DNA of 64,000 nt from Paenibacillus sp. 453mf. Its GTDB lineage: Bacteria > Bacillota > Bacilli > Paenibacillales > Paenibacillaceae. This document shows, piece by piece, positions 32,615 through 41,552 of the stretch. Location: positions 177,119 through 241,118 of the forward strand of contig NZ_FPAC01000005.1 of NCBI RefSeq assembly GCF_900116105.1. The letters are read 5' to 3'. Position numbers and translations under genes: made by a program. The notes beneath the pieces are model-generated. The model searched no databases, was not told the origin of the DNA, and was given only the letters and a program-made list of their open reading frames with translations. The stretch's first letter is position 1. The number at the start of each line of letters is the position of its first letter.

Positions 32615-33796
32615 TTATGAGTTTTTACCTTTTTGGTAGGACTGCTGGTTCTGAGACGACTCGTTCTGAGCAGACTGCTTATTCGGATTAGTCTCGTTCT
32701 TTTTCTTCTTGGACGGCCAGAAGATAAGGAAGATCAGCACAGGCATGACTACAGTAAAGAAGAGCACGATAGCTGACCATTCCCGATCGAACTTGAACAG
32801 CTGTATGGAATCCTTGAAGAACCAGAAGGCACATACATATCCGAGCAATATAATCGGCCCCTGCATCATGCGTCCTGATATATTTTTGTCCAGACTGCCC
32901 ATACCGTAGCAAATAACATACGTGTTAAAAGCAACCTTCGTCATATGTATAGGGAGAATCGCAGCAGCCAGAAACATGTCGAACCGGTCCAAAAAGTCAC
33001 TGATCTGTACTTGACGGACAAGCTCGTGTGACGGATAGGTGATTCTGGGGATGATCGGCAATCCGATAATCAGAATCATAATAATAATATCTAAAACAAG
33101 AAGGAAAAAAGCGAAGGAGACGCCTTTTACAGCAGATTTCAGCTTAAAGCTCTCTCTACCGAAAATAAAAGGCAATATAATGACCTCTCCTGCGTATGAG
33201 AAATAATACCATGCACCATTCATGACTCCGACCATATCCACAGGAAAGAACGGCTTCAAATAGTGAAAATCAAGTGCTCCAGATACAAAGAGTGGTATGG
33301 TGAATATAGTGATGATTAGAATGGGCATAAAAATTTCTGTCATGCCGACAACCGATTTCATCCCGCCCCTAATAATAAAACCGGACATAGAGAAGATGCA
33401 CAGCAAAATAATCATGACTGGAGTAAGCGGCAGAAGGGTAGTATCCACATATTCGGTCAGCAGTCTCGCATCCCTTGCCAAAATGTAGAAATAATAGAAG
33501 ATGTACAACACTACAATCACTCTTCCAATAAATGGCTGGCGTCCGATCATAGCCTGAAACAAATTCTGGCTGCCGAAGCGGCGCTGTGTCTTCGACAGCA
33601 GCCAGATGCAAATCAGGAGGATGAGATACACCAGAATAATGCATAAGTAGGCATGCTGCTGTCCAAATTGCACAATGTCGGATGGAGAGTGAACCAAGGT
33701 CATCGGCAGTGTGACCATGATGATCATGAGAACAAGCTGCCTTTCTGTTATAGGCCTTGCATCATTTTTCTTGACCTGTTTTTTTGTTTCACTCAT
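32615..33796 (-). CDS. Spore germination protein, GerAB family (operon 1)
   Basis: 393 residues, about 10 membrane helices of the APC-like spore permease family (GerAB/GerKB). It starts ITERQLVLMIIMVTLP and contains the conserved PSHELVRQVQISDFLDRFD segment before TM8. It is the ligand-binding transmembrane subunit of a nutrient germinant receptor in the spore inner membrane. An unusual hydrophilic tail (KKKKNETNPNKQSAQNESS) of about 30 residues rich in N, Q, S and K closes the protein. It is last gene of the first ger operon, with AAAGGTAGGTG upstream of ATG 33796. Confidence 0.92.
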   Translation of the reverse strand: MSETKKQVKKNDARPITERQLVLMIIMVTLPMTLVHSPSDIVQFGQQHAYLCIILVYLILLICIWLLSKTQRRFGSQNLFQAMIGRQPFIGRVIVVLYIFYYFYILARDARLLTEYVDTTLLPLTPVMIILLCIFSMSGFIIRGGMKSVVGMTEIFMPILIITIFTIPLFVSGALDFHYLKPFFPVDMVGVMNGAWYYFSYAGEVIILPFIFGRESFKLKSAVKGVSFAFFLLVLDIIIMILIIGLPIIPRITYPSHELVRQVQISDFLDRFDMFLAAAILPIHMTKVAFNTYVICYGMGSLDKNISGRMMQGPIILLGYVCAFWFFKDSIQLFKFDREWSAIVLFFTVVMPVLIFLIFWPSKKKKNETNPNKQSAQNESSQNQQSYQKGKNS

Positions 33797-33819
33797 TAAA
33801 TTTGCACCTACCTTTCTTC

Positions 33820-34047
33820 TTACTCAGATGGGACGGGAATGTAGGGGTACATCCACTGCGAGATCAGATATGCCGGATGGATTACCGGAAACGGTGATAG
33901 CGTATAGATCCATATTCCGATGCTTAATCCTATAATTACATAAGAGATCACGCGGTTTATCGGCCTATAGTTTTTCAAATTCTTGTGATCCTTCAGCACG
34001 ATAATCAGACTAAACACTAGCACTGCCGACAGGGCCAAGAGGTTCAT
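33820..34047 (-). CDS. Small membrane protein within ger operon 1
   Basis: 75 residues with two hydrophobic helices (LLALSAVLVFSLIIVL and VISYVIIGLSIGIWIYTL) linked by a basic loop. It resembles the small two-helix D-type accessory proteins encoded in some Bacillus/Paenibacillus ger operons. ATG 34047 overlaps the gerC stop by 4 nt (ATGA), so it is translationally coupled. Its role is probably to modulate the receptor; I cannot assign it further. The second ger operon has no equivalent in line. Confidence 0.75.
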   Translation of the reverse strand: MNLLALSAVLVFSLIIVLKDHKNLKNYRPINRVISYVIIGLSIGIWIYTLSPFPVIHPAYLISQWMYPYIPVPSE

Positions 34048-35225
34048 CTCTCAATATCCTCCTTTTTCACAGCAAATGGACTTGTGGCCGCTCCATTATT
34101 CTCAAGCCGATAGTCTGCCTCTACATCAAAAGTGATGTTCGGATAAATTTCGTACCAGCGATCTCGTATTTTGGACCATACCTGCGGCTTTTCCGTCCTA
34201 ATAATTCGACCCAGACCCAGTACATCAGATTTATAGTTTTGAAGCAGCTTAAGATCATGAGAAATCTTCTCTTTCATCAGTTTATTCATTTTCCGCTCAA
34301 GCTCCATAATATTACCCTCGTTATTGGTATCGTAGTTGGATTCATTCGTCGTCATGGACATCCTTCCACCCGTGTAAATATGAAAATGAATATCTTCCCC
34401 GTTCACAATTGGCTTGATTTTCGTATGATTTGCTCTGATTAGAAAGAAGACTTTTCCTTCTCCCCGAGGTACTGTTATCGGAAGCTCCAGTGTTCTGGCC
34501 TGATCCATCGCCACGAGAATGCCATGAGTATCCTGCTTCTTGATAATCCCCGTCAATTTATCGTCATGGAACACAGCGACTCCACCAATTCCGATATTTT
34601 TATGGGGCTTGTCTATCTTTTCCGGCACACTGTTTACCGTTTCCACAAGTGGCATAATCGGATCAATTCCGTCTTCAAGCATAAGATTGACTACGGTCTT
34701 GAGCGTCCAAGGCTTGCTAAGGTACGAGAAGACAAGCTCGCGCACGACTTCACCCGGATATTGCTCAATGGTTGGTTCTCCATTAAGCACTTCGTATGCA
34801 TTTCCTTCCGTTACGACAGGAAGAGCGGATAATCGGTTCTCCGGAAGGCGCCCAATAGAATCCAGGGCCTCCGCTATTCCTTCACGGGCCAGCCCCTCTC
34901 CAAACAGTAATGATCTGCGATGGGAGAAATACAGCTTGCGAGATGTGCTCGTTTGCTCCTTTAAAATTACTCCCCTTACGGTTTCACTGACATTTGACTT
35001 CAGGAACCATGGATTCTTGTTTCCACCTCCACCTCCACTCCCCCCGTTTGATCCCGCGAGCATACCGGGGATGGTGATTTGCAGGGTGACCCGATATTTA
35101 TCCTCCTCTTTATCAAGCGCTGTACCAACAACAAAGGCGATATCGTTAATCTCTCTGCGATCCCAGCAGCCTGTTACTAATGTGCATAGAAGCACTATAA
35201 CTATAGCTTTGGACAATCTGTTCAT
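34044..35225 (-). CDS. Spore germination lipoprotein, GerAC family (operon 1)
   Basis: About 393 residues. Lipoprotein signal peptide with lipobox LVTGC (MNRLSKAIVIVLLCTLVTGCWDRREINDIA; the cysteine is followed by the WD..E start typical of Ger(x)C). The body has the three-domain GerC pattern, with a Gly-rich loop (SNGGSGGGGGNK) after the first strand. It anchors on the outer face of the spore inner membrane as the C-subunit. GTG 35240 is an alternative start overlapping the gerA stop; ATG 35225 gives a normal signal peptide. Confidence 0.9.
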   Translation of the reverse strand: MNRLSKAIVIVLLCTLVTGCWDRREINDIAFVVGTALDKEEDKYRVTLQITIPGMLAGSNGGSGGGGGNKNPWFLKSNVSETVRGVILKEQTSTSRKLYFSHRRSLLFGEGLAREGIAEALDSIGRLPENRLSALPVVTEGNAYEVLNGEPTIEQYPGEVVRELVFSYLSKPWTLKTVVNLMLEDGIDPIMPLVETVNSVPEKIDKPHKNIGIGGVAVFHDDKLTGIIKKQDTHGILVAMDQARTLELPITVPRGEGKVFFLIRANHTKIKPIVNGEDIHFHIYTGGRMSMTTNESNYDTNNEGNIMELERKMNKLMKEKISHDLKLLQNYKSDVLGLGRIIRTEKPQVWSKIRDRWYEIYPNITFDVEADYRLENNGAATSPFAVKKEDIER

Positions 35226-35233
35226 CAGCCCAC

Positions 35234-36907
35234 TTACCACCCTTCATCCGAGTTAGGAGACCCGTTCATTCCCTTGCTCATGCGCTTGCGTTCATGATTG
35301 GGTGTAGAAGACGGCTTAAACACCATTTTCCACCAAGGCACCCGCATAATGATATCTTTTGTTTCGCCTTTACGGTAAGGACTCAAACCAAGCAGGTAGG
35401 GTTGACCAAATGAAGTGAGCTGTGTCAGATGTGCCGAGATTAAGACTGTACCAATAACGATTCCGAATAGACCTAAGGTTCCAGCCAACACCATTATCGG
35501 AAACCGAAGCAGCCGAAGCGTAATCGCAAAGTTAAACCTCGGAATGGTGAAGGAGGCGATCCCTGTCATAGATACGATGATAACCATTGGAGCAGACACG
35601 ATGCCTGCCGTCACAGCTGCCTGACCGATCACAAGCGCCCCGAGAATACTCACGGCCTGTCCGACTGCTTTTGGCAAGCGCACGCCGGCCTCCCGCAAGG
35701 CTTCAAACGAAATTTCCATGACCATGGCCTCGACTAGTGCCGGAAAAGGGATGGCTTCACGGGCAGCCGCAATACTGATAATCAGCGTTGTCGGCAGCAT
35801 GTCCTGATGAAAGGTTGTTATCGCGATATATAGAGCAGGAAGAAATAATGCCACCATCATGAAGAAGAAACGGATCCACCGCAAAAAGTTACTGATAAAG
35901 AATCGTTCATAATAATCCTCACTCGCCTGAAGCATCTGCCACATCGTTACAGGTCCGAGTAAGGCAAAGGGAGTCCCATCTACCAAAATGCAGAATCTTC
36001 CTTCCAGCAAGTTGGCAACCACCGTGTCTGGTCTCTCCGTATAGTGGAGCTGAGGAAATGGAGAAAATGGATGATCCTCGATCAATTCCTCGATATAGCC
36101 TGATTCAAGCACCCCATCAATATTAATTTTCTTAACACGCTGCCGAACATCATCGATTAACTCGTCACGGGCGATCCCTTTAATATAAGCAAGCACGACA
36201 CTTGTCTTCGTTTCCGTCCCGAGCGTGAAATTTTCCATTTTGAGCATGGGCGTTTTCAGCTTGAATCGGATCAGCCCCGTGTTCGCACGAATCATTTCAG
36301 TGAACCCTTCACGCGGCCCCCTGACAACACCCTCTGTCTGTGGCTCTTGTACTGTACGCCGAAGCCCACCCTTTAGATCAAACAGCAGTCCTTCGTCATT
36401 ACCTTCAACCAGCACAAGCACACAGCCATTGGTTACACCATCTACAGCTTCACGCCAGATATTGGCCTTCTTCACATGCGACAGCGAAATAGGAACCTTC
36501 TCAAGCTCGATGTCCTGAGATGCTCCCTGATCATTTGCCAGATCAATTCCTCTTACGAGAGGCAGTATGATATGATCCTGTACTTCAAGAGAGTTAACGA
36601 TTCCTTCCAAATACGAAAGACATACGTCAGGATATCCGTCATGCTTGATCTCGCGGAACACGAAGTCAGAGCAATCCTTGAACACCTCTTGAAGAACCTC
36701 AAGGTTCGACTTCAAATCCTGTACAATAGGTAATTTCAACTGTGGAAGCTCGGGAACTCCTTTGTCCTCATTTGAGGTATCCGCAGCTTGCTTCGAATTC
36801 TCCTGTTCGGAACCTGACTCTCCTGAATCATGCTTCTCTGATTGTTTCTCTTTCTCTGAAACTTGATCCTCGGAGCCTTGCTTCACTTCGTCCTTCTCGC
36901 TGCTCAT
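35234..36907 (-). CDS. Spore germination protein, GerAA family (operon 1)
   Basis: 557 residues. The first 60 residues are acidic/polar low complexity (E, K, S, Q), then come the two cytoplasmic N-terminal subdomains, the conserved ESVVRGPREGF-like stretch (TEGVVRGPREGFTEMI), ERPDTVVANLLEGRFCILVDGTP, and a C-terminal membrane domain of about five helices with EAIPFPALVEAMVMEISFEALREAGVRLP. This is the A subunit of a nutrient germinant receptor, thought to form an ion channel. First gene of the operon; GAGAGGTG is 7 nt before ATG 36907, and a sigma-G-like promoter lies upstream. Confidence 0.93.
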   Translation of the reverse strand: MSSEKDEVKQGSEDQVSEKEKQSEKHDSGESGSEQENSKQAADTSNEDKGVPELPQLKLPIVQDLKSNLEVLQEVFKDCSDFVFREIKHDGYPDVCLSYLEGIVNSLEVQDHIILPLVRGIDLANDQGASQDIELEKVPISLSHVKKANIWREAVDGVTNGCVLVLVEGNDEGLLFDLKGGLRRTVQEPQTEGVVRGPREGFTEMIRANTGLIRFKLKTPMLKMENFTLGTETKTSVVLAYIKGIARDELIDDVRQRVKKINIDGVLESGYIEELIEDHPFSPFPQLHYTERPDTVVANLLEGRFCILVDGTPFALLGPVTMWQMLQASEDYYERFFISNFLRWIRFFFMMVALFLPALYIAITTFHQDMLPTTLIISIAAAREAIPFPALVEAMVMEISFEALREAGVRLPKAVGQAVSILGALVIGQAAVTAGIVSAPMVIIVSMTGIASFTIPRFNFAITLRLLRFPIMVLAGTLGLFGIVIGTVLISAHLTQLTSFGQPYLLGLSPYRKGETKDIIMRVPWWKMVFKPSSTPNHERKRMSKGMNGSPNSDEGW

Positions 36908-36965
36908 GACTGCTCACCTCTCTTGTTGCGGCGAATTTTCTAAATTTCATCCATTTTCTGAAAGA

Positions 36966-36996
36966 TAGCATGCAACCATTAGCAGCAATTTATGCA
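36966..36996 (-). promoter_or_regulatory. Forespore (sigma-G/F type) promoter of ger operon 1
   Basis: On the minus strand TGCATA (36991-36996) and CATGCTA (36966-36972) are 18 nt apart, close to the sigma-G consensus TGAATA / CATACTA. This suits a germinant receptor operon, which is expressed in the forespore. Confidence 0.65.
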
Positions 36997-37051
36997 AACA
37001 GAGATTTTGCATAGCTTAACAAAATTGAATTATGAAAAACCAAAAAAAAAA

Positions 37052-37073
37052 AGACTCTGCCAATGCAGAGTCT
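37052..37073 (-). terminator. Terminator of the doxX gene
   Basis: Perfect stem AGACTCTGC / GCAGAGTCT with a CAAT loop; the A-run at 37042-37052 gives a long U-tract on the minus strand. Confidence 0.9.
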
Positions 37074-37097
37074 CCCATTACGCTATATAAAATGTGA

Positions 37098-37511
37098 TTA
37101 TCTGCGGCTTCGTCTTCTAAACAGGCTGTCCGCTGCTACATATCTGCTGCCCGCTACCGCGAGTGTCAACGCCATCCCAATTAGAGCGGTATCCAGCTCA
37201 TACCCGCCTACAAACGGAGCACCCGTCTTCGCGGTAAAGATAGCCACAACCAGAATGATGACAAAAATGAGGCTGATCCATCTCGTAAACAGTCCGATGA
37301 TAAGCAGAAGCCCGCCGAAAAATTCAGCTAAAGCGACGAATGTTGCCATAAAGCCAGGAAGGCCAAGGGTCACAAAATAGCTCTCCGTCCCTTCCATTCC
37401 CTGAAATTTGACAACTCCGTGTGCCAAGAAGATTAATCCCAGCACCAGCCTGGTAATCAACAGTCCAATCTCCATGTTGCGGGTATGGCTATAATTGTTG
37501 TTATTATACAT
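37098..37511 (-). CDS. DoxX family membrane protein
   Basis: 137 residues, four membrane helices. The opening ITRLVLGLIFLAHGVVKFQG and the EFFGGLLLIIGLFTRW segment are the DoxX signature. Members occur as quinone-linked or thiosulfate-related membrane proteins and in oxidative-stress complexes; no specific role can be given. The N-terminus is Asn-rich (MYNNNNYSHT). SD AAGGAGG. It lies downstream of the blaI-type/M56 pair on the same strand, 26 bp after it, so it may be co-regulated by that repressor. Confidence 0.85.
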   Translation of the reverse strand: MYNNNNYSHTRNMEIGLLITRLVLGLIFLAHGVVKFQGMEGTESYFVTLGLPGFMATFVALAEFFGGLLLIIGLFTRWISLIFVIILVVAIFTAKTGAPFVGGYELDTALIGMALTLAVAGSRYVAADSLFRRRSRR

Positions 37512-37537
37512 TTGATTTCATTTCCTCCTTCTGCTTG

Positions 37538-38410
37538 TTAATAATGTACATAATTGAACAGTATGGATAAGGCAGTCATGACAATAAGGGATATTGCGAT
37601 ATTCCGTTTGGAATAAGGAAGCAACAGCTCTTTGTCAGGCTCCAAAATTCTGGAGATTCGGTCATTAATGGATACATCTGCAGCGAATGGGGAAACGACG
37701 GCTCCAGTAAACATGGGGTGATCCCGGCGAGCTGCATCAGATTTAATCATCTTGATTAATGCGCCTCCGATTCCAACGGCAGAGCCTGACTGCTTGATCG
37801 CATAATTGTCGGCCAGTATCTCTCTGACAATCTTATAATTAGATAATATGTTTTTTAGTATAGGTACATATCCAAGGATGGATACACTGAGCGTAAGCAA
37901 AAAAGTCTTGAGTGGGTCATAATGACGCAGATGATAGTATTCATGATAGAGTACTGCGGTTAATTCCTGCTCATCCAGCATGTCAATAAGCCCGGTAGAC
38001 AACACGATTCTTCTACGAAACATACCGAATGCAAGCGCAACAGGCTCGGCACCCGATATGACGATCAGCTGATGCTCCAAGTGAAGATGTTTATACTGTG
38101 AAACCAGCTTCTTGGACATAGTATCATCCTTAAGCCACCGTATGTACTTATGCACATTCATTGTTCTTACAGCATGCTTGAACATATAGAATCCCATGAG
38201 AAAGAACGTGCTCATTACCAATACATTCAACAAGTGAATCAGAGACCATAAGCCAAGCTCATTCATCCAGTGCGTGCACCAGGTCAACAAATTAAATGAA
38301 ATAGGAATATCCCATAACATATGAAGACCGTACAGCCCCATCTGAGTAAAAATCGCAGCCATGATCGCCATGCCGACAGAGAATAAGGCGAGAGAACGAT
38401 GGGTCCACAT
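37538..38410 (-). CDS. M56 (BlaR1/MecR1-like) membrane metalloprotease, short form
   Basis: About 290 residues. Several hydrophobic helices and a zinc-protease motif, VLYHEYYHLRHYDPL (HExxH), with downstream ILADNYAI containing the likely third ligand region. It lacks the C-terminal penicillin-sensor domain of BlaR1, so a beta-lactam trigger is not implied. ATG 38410 follows GAAGGAG by 8 nt and overlaps the repressor stop as TGATG. Such a protease normally cleaves or inactivates the partner BlaI-type repressor after a membrane signal. Confidence 0.87.
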   Translation of the reverse strand: MWTHRSLALFSVGMAIMAAIFTQMGLYGLHMLWDIPISFNLLTWCTHWMNELGLWSLIHLLNVLVMSTFFLMGFYMFKHAVRTMNVHKYIRWLKDDTMSKKLVSQYKHLHLEHQLIVISGAEPVALAFGMFRRRIVLSTGLIDMLDEQELTAVLYHEYYHLRHYDPLKTFLLTLSVSILGYVPILKNILSNYKIVREILADNYAIKQSGSAVGIGGALIKMIKSDAARRDHPMFTGAVVSPFAADVSINDRISRILEPDKELLLPYSKRNIAISLIVMTALSILFNYVHY

Positions 38411-38826
38411 CACTGTATCTCCTTCTTCCACTGTTCAATCTTTTGCTCCAGCCGTGATATGAGATCTGGGTCAGCCTCTTCGACGGCATCCAGCATATGA
38501 GCAACAGCAATGGAACCAAACTGATCCATAAGCTCCTGTGTAAGCTCCTTGGATTGAGTGTTCATGAACTCTTCTCTGCTCTCGACAGGAGCATACATCG
38601 ATGTTCTTCCCTGCATTTTCTTCAGGAGCACACCCTTATCAACAAGCCGGTTCATGACGGTCATCACGGTATTAAAGTTCATTACCTTATCCTCGACCAG
38701 CTTCATCTGCACTTCCTTGATGCTAAGCGGTCCATGACTCCACAATACATCCATAATCCTTGCTTCCAGCGGTCCAAAAAAACGGTTCAGTCCCTGCTCT
38801 CCAACTTTGAAGTGACTTATCTTCAT
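38410..38826 (-). CDS. BlaI/MecI/CopY-family repressor
   Basis: 138 residues from ATG 38826 (GGAAGGGG 6 nt upstream). Winged helix: LNRFFGPLEARIMDVLWSHGPLSIKEVQMKLV and VMTVMNRLVDKGVLLKKMQGRTSMYAP, then a C-terminal dimerisation helix. It should bind a dyad in its own promoter and be removed by the M56 protease encoded next. Target genes probably include this operon with doxX. Confidence 0.9.
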   Translation of the reverse strand: MKISHFKVGEQGLNRFFGPLEARIMDVLWSHGPLSIKEVQMKLVEDKVMNFNTVMTVMNRLVDKGVLLKKMQGRTSMYAPVESREEFMNTQSKELTQELMDQFGSIAVAHMLDAVEEADPDLISRLEQKIEQWKKEIQ

Positions 38827-38849
38827 GGCACACCCCTTCCACACTACTC

Positions 38850-38877
38850 ATTGTAATGTCATATGATCTGTTGTCAA
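38850..38877 (-). promoter_or_regulatory. Strong sigma-A promoter of the blaI-type/M56 operon
   Basis: On the minus strand TTGACA (38872-38877) and TACAAT (38850-38855) are 16 nt apart. The spacer contains the palindrome TCATATGA, a candidate part of the repressor operator. Confidence 0.75.
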
Positions 38878-38895
38878 CCGTATGAGACAAACAAT

Positions 38896-38943
38896 AATAG
38901 CCATGCAGGAATTGGATCTCCCGCATGGCTATTTTAATAATGT
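38896..38943. terminator. Terminator between catalase and blaI-type operon
   Basis: AATAGCCATGC (38896-38906) pairs with GCATGGCTATT (38933-38943). T-rich sequence follows on the plus strand and TATTGTTTG on the minus strand, so it mainly ends catalase transcripts. Confidence 0.7.
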
Positions 38944-39009
38944 GTCCATTTCATAATGCACTAGTGGCTATCATCAAGAGATATATGAAATAGATTCTAA
39001 TAGATTTAA

Positions 39010-40473
39010 TTAAACTTCTTCGGTTACTTTCACTTCAACAGATAAACCCAGTCCTTCTGCAATACGTGCTCCGTATTCGGCATCTGCTTTGTAGAAGTGC
39101 TCGATTTGACGGCGTTTGATCTCATCGGATTCTACCGGCATCATCGAACCTACGATATTCGCGACCAAGCGAGTACGCTCATCTTCGCTTAACAGACGGT
39201 AGAGATCCCCAGCTTGAGAGTAATGATCATCACTGTTGTAGGATACTTGTGCTGCTTCTCCTGTAACTTCAAACGGAGTTTGTTTTGCGCTAGGATCCTC
39301 GAATGGTCCACCGAAGCTGTTTGGCTCGTAATACATCGAACGGCCACCGTTATCGCCTGTCGCCATGAAGCCGTCACGCTGATGATGATGAACCGGGCAT
39401 TTAGGAGCGTTTACTGGCAATTGGTTGTGGTTCGCACCTACACGATAGCGGTGTGCGTCACCGTATGCAAACAAACGACCTTGAAGCAATTTGTCAGGAG
39501 ATGCCTCAATACCAGGCACAAATGAACCCGGCGTGAAGGTAGCCTGCTCAACTTCAGCAAAATAGTTCTCTGGATTGCGATTAAGCGTCATCGTTCCAAC
39601 TTCAATCAGAGGATAGTCTTTTTGAGACCAGACTTTGGTCACATCAAACGCATCGTAGCGATACGTATTCGCATCTTCAATCGGCATAATTTGAACATAC
39701 AGCGTCCAGGAAGGGAAGTCCCCATTCTCGATCGCGTTGAACAAATCTTCTGTATGATAATCAGGATTCACGCCTGCAATTTGTTCTGCTGTAGCGTTAT
39801 CCAGGTTTTTGATCCCTTGGTTCGTTTTGAAGTGATATTTAACCCATACCGCTTGACCTTCAGCATTCACCCATTTGAAGGTATGGCTTCCGAATCCATG
39901 CATATGTCTCCAAGTTGCAGGGATACCGCGGTCAGACATCAGAATCGTCACTTGATGCAATGCTTCAGGAGACAGAGACCAGAAATCCCAAACGGAGTTC
40001 GGGTTCTTCAAGTGTGTGCGCGGATCTCTCTTTTGGGTATGAATGAAATCAGGGAATTTGATCGCATCACGGATGAAGAATACAGGCGTATTATTACCTA
40101 CCAGATCGTAGTTACCTTCTTCTGTATAGAACTTCACAGCAAATCCGCGTGGATCGCGCTGAGTATCGGCTGCACCGAGCTCACCTGCTACAGTAGAGAA
40201 ACGAATGAACATATCTGTTTCTTTGCCCACACCGTTAAACAGCTTTGCTTTTGTGTACTTGGACATATCATTTGTAACTTTAAAAGTACCGAATGCTCCG
40301 CCGCCTTTGGCATGTACGACACGCTCAGGAATACGCTCACGGTTGAAATGAGCCAGTTTTTCAAGCAAATGCACATCCTGAATCAAAGTTGGCCCACGAT
40401 GGCCTGCAGTCATTGAGTTTTGGTTGTCTCCTACGGGAGCACCCCAGCTCGTCGTTAAACGTTGGTTTGTCAT
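39010..40473 (-). CDS. katA: Monofunctional heme catalase
   Basis: 487 residues; the small-subunit clade-3 catalase size. The catalytic histidine region (RIPERVVHAKGGGAFGTF), the active-site asparagine (DLVGNNTPVFFIRDA) and the proximal heme tyrosine motif (RLFAYGDAHRYRVG) are intact. It decomposes H2O2 in the cytoplasm. The frame extends 26 codons upstream, but ATG 40473 follows GAGAGGTG and begins with the usual MTNQRLTTSWGAPV. A perfect 9-1-9 dyad of Fur/PerR type lies 40 bp upstream and a perR gene is close by, so peroxide control through PerR is expected. Confidence 0.95.
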   Translation of the reverse strand: MTNQRLTTSWGAPVGDNQNSMTAGHRGPTLIQDVHLLEKLAHFNRERIPERVVHAKGGGAFGTFKVTNDMSKYTKAKLFNGVGKETDMFIRFSTVAGELGAADTQRDPRGFAVKFYTEEGNYDLVGNNTPVFFIRDAIKFPDFIHTQKRDPRTHLKNPNSVWDFWSLSPEALHQVTILMSDRGIPATWRHMHGFGSHTFKWVNAEGQAVWVKYHFKTNQGIKNLDNATAEQIAGVNPDYHTEDLFNAIENGDFPSWTLYVQIMPIEDANTYRYDAFDVTKVWSQKDYPLIEVGTMTLNRNPENYFAEVEQATFTPGSFVPGIEASPDKLLQGRLFAYGDAHRYRVGANHNQLPVNAPKCPVHHHQRDGFMATGDNGGRSMYYEPNSFGGPFEDPSAKQTPFEVTGEAAQVSYNSDDHYSQAGDLYRLLSEDERTRLVANIVGSMMPVESDEIKRRQIEHFYKADAEYGARIAEGLGLSVEVKVTEEV

Positions 40474-40512
40474 TCTGCTGCACCTCTCTAATTTTAGTTT
40501 ATTTATATGTGT

Positions 40513-40531
40513 ATTTAGATCTGATCTAAAT
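40513..40531. promoter_or_regulatory. PerR/Fur-type operator upstream of katA
   Basis: ATTTAGATCTGATCTAAAT is a perfect inverted repeat around a central T (9-1-9), containing the 7-1-7 core TTAGATCTGATCTAA. Bases differ from the textbook PerR box at several inner positions, but half-site TTAGAT recurs in the perR promoter. Confidence 0.6.
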
Positions 40532-40681
40532 TTATGTATAGATTGTAGCATGGCTGCCGATCGGCTTGCATGAGGAACAAATGAACTTTTGAGAGCGGTG
40601 CATGAACCTTATTTGTATCACATGAAGAATGGTGAAGATTATGGAAATTTCATGAATATCCCCAGTTCACAAAAATAAAAA

Positions 40682-40727
40682 GAAGTCTTTAAATGAACAG
40701 TCGAGTGAACTGTCATCTAAAGACTTC
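40682..40727 (-). terminator. Terminator after the perR/response-regulator pair
   Basis: A long stem with GAAGTCTTTA (40682-40691) and TAAAGACTTC (40718-40727) and an inner ACAGT/ACTGT helix. The minus-strand tail is TTTTTATTTTTG. Confidence 0.85.
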
Positions 40728-40730
40728 CTT

Positions 40731-41552
40731 CTAGTCGGCAAGCCGGTAGCCGACTCCTCTTACGGTAATGATATATTTAGGTGCTACTGCTTGATCACCA
40801 AGCTTCTTGCGTAGACTCTTGATATGAACATCAACGACATTGCTGCCTCCGGTAAAGTCCGTCTCCCATACTCTTGAGAGCATTTCCTCGCGAGAAACGA
40901 CAGAACCCCTCGCATTCATGAGAATGAGCAGCAAATCATATTCGGTCTTGGTCAAATGAATCTGGTTGTCCTGCTTATACACAAGCATGCGTTCCGTGTC
41001 TACTCTGAGGTCCTTGCAGACGATGCAATCACTGCTGTTCGGCTTGGCTGGTTGGTGACTCCGAGGTGTCCCGCGGCTAATAATCCGCTGAACATGATAC
41101 AGCGCCTCATGGGGACGCCCAGGCCAAACAAGCAGCTCTTCCTGAAGCAGCTCCGGAGCTGCTCCTCTAATGAAGTTCTCACTAACCAAGAACAAGGTCT
41201 GTCCAGAAGTTGAATTCTTCAGCTTGAGCTGCAAATCAAGTGCATCCATCTCATCATATGACGTCACATCATAGATCAAGAGGTCATGGGGAATGCTTCC
41301 GTATAGATCTGGTTCGAGCCGATGGAACATCATTACGTCAAAGCAGCGATCCGTCAGCAGTTTCACCAGATCGTGAACTTGATTCAGCACGGGACTTACC
41401 AGCAGGATACGCTTCGTCACAGCACAGAACGGCACCACAGGTTCTTCTGCTAGATTAAACATTTGAACGGCCTTGTCTTGTGATATACGAATTGAAGCGT
41501 AAGGATACTGATTTACGTTCGCTATTTCTGCTTGCTTTTGCATTCTGGACAT
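40731..41552 (-). CDS. OmpR-type regulator with degenerate receiver and CxxC linker
   Basis: 273 residues. A 45-residue N-terminal arm is followed by a receiver-like domain (about 47-160): strand RILLVS, DLLIYDVTS with D95 at the phosphoacceptor position, LFLVSEN. The acidic pair after strand 1 is missing (SPV) and the conserved lysine is replaced by VWPGRP, so normal phosphorylation is unlikely. A linker carries DCIVCKDL (C176 and C179). The winged-helix DNA-binding domain (about 180-273) is complete, ending YIITVRGVGYRLAD. No histidine kinase is adjacent. The start at 41552 (or ATG 41543) lies inside the perR 3' end, a 31-bp overlap, and the SD GGAGG is within perR. It is probably a redox- or partner-controlled regulator co-expressed with PerR. 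Confidence 0.85.
   Translation of the reverse strand: MSRMQKQAEIANVNQYPYASIRISQDKAVQMFNLAEEPVVPFCAVTKRILLVSPVLNQVHDLVKLLTDRCFDVMMFHRLEPDLYGSIPHDLLIYDVTSYDEMDALDLQLKLKNSTSGQTLFLVSENFIRGAAPELLQEELLVWPGRPHEALYHVQRIISRGTPRSHQPAKPNSSDCIVCKDLRVDTERMLVYKQDNQIHLTKTEYDLLLILMNARGSVVSREEMLSRVWETDFTGGSNVVDVHIKSLRKKLGDQAVAPKYIITVRGVGYRLAD

Noticed and set aside
37031..37052. Long A-run
   Set aside because: It is simply the U-tract of the doxX terminator on the minus strand.
37538..38826. Calling the BlaI/M56 pair a beta-lactam resistance system
   Set aside because: The protease has no penicillin-sensor domain and there is no beta-lactamase or PBP2a gene nearby.
39622..40416. 264-residue open frame on the plus strand
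   Set aside because: Antisense to katA, which has all catalytic residues; no SD and no recognisable domain.
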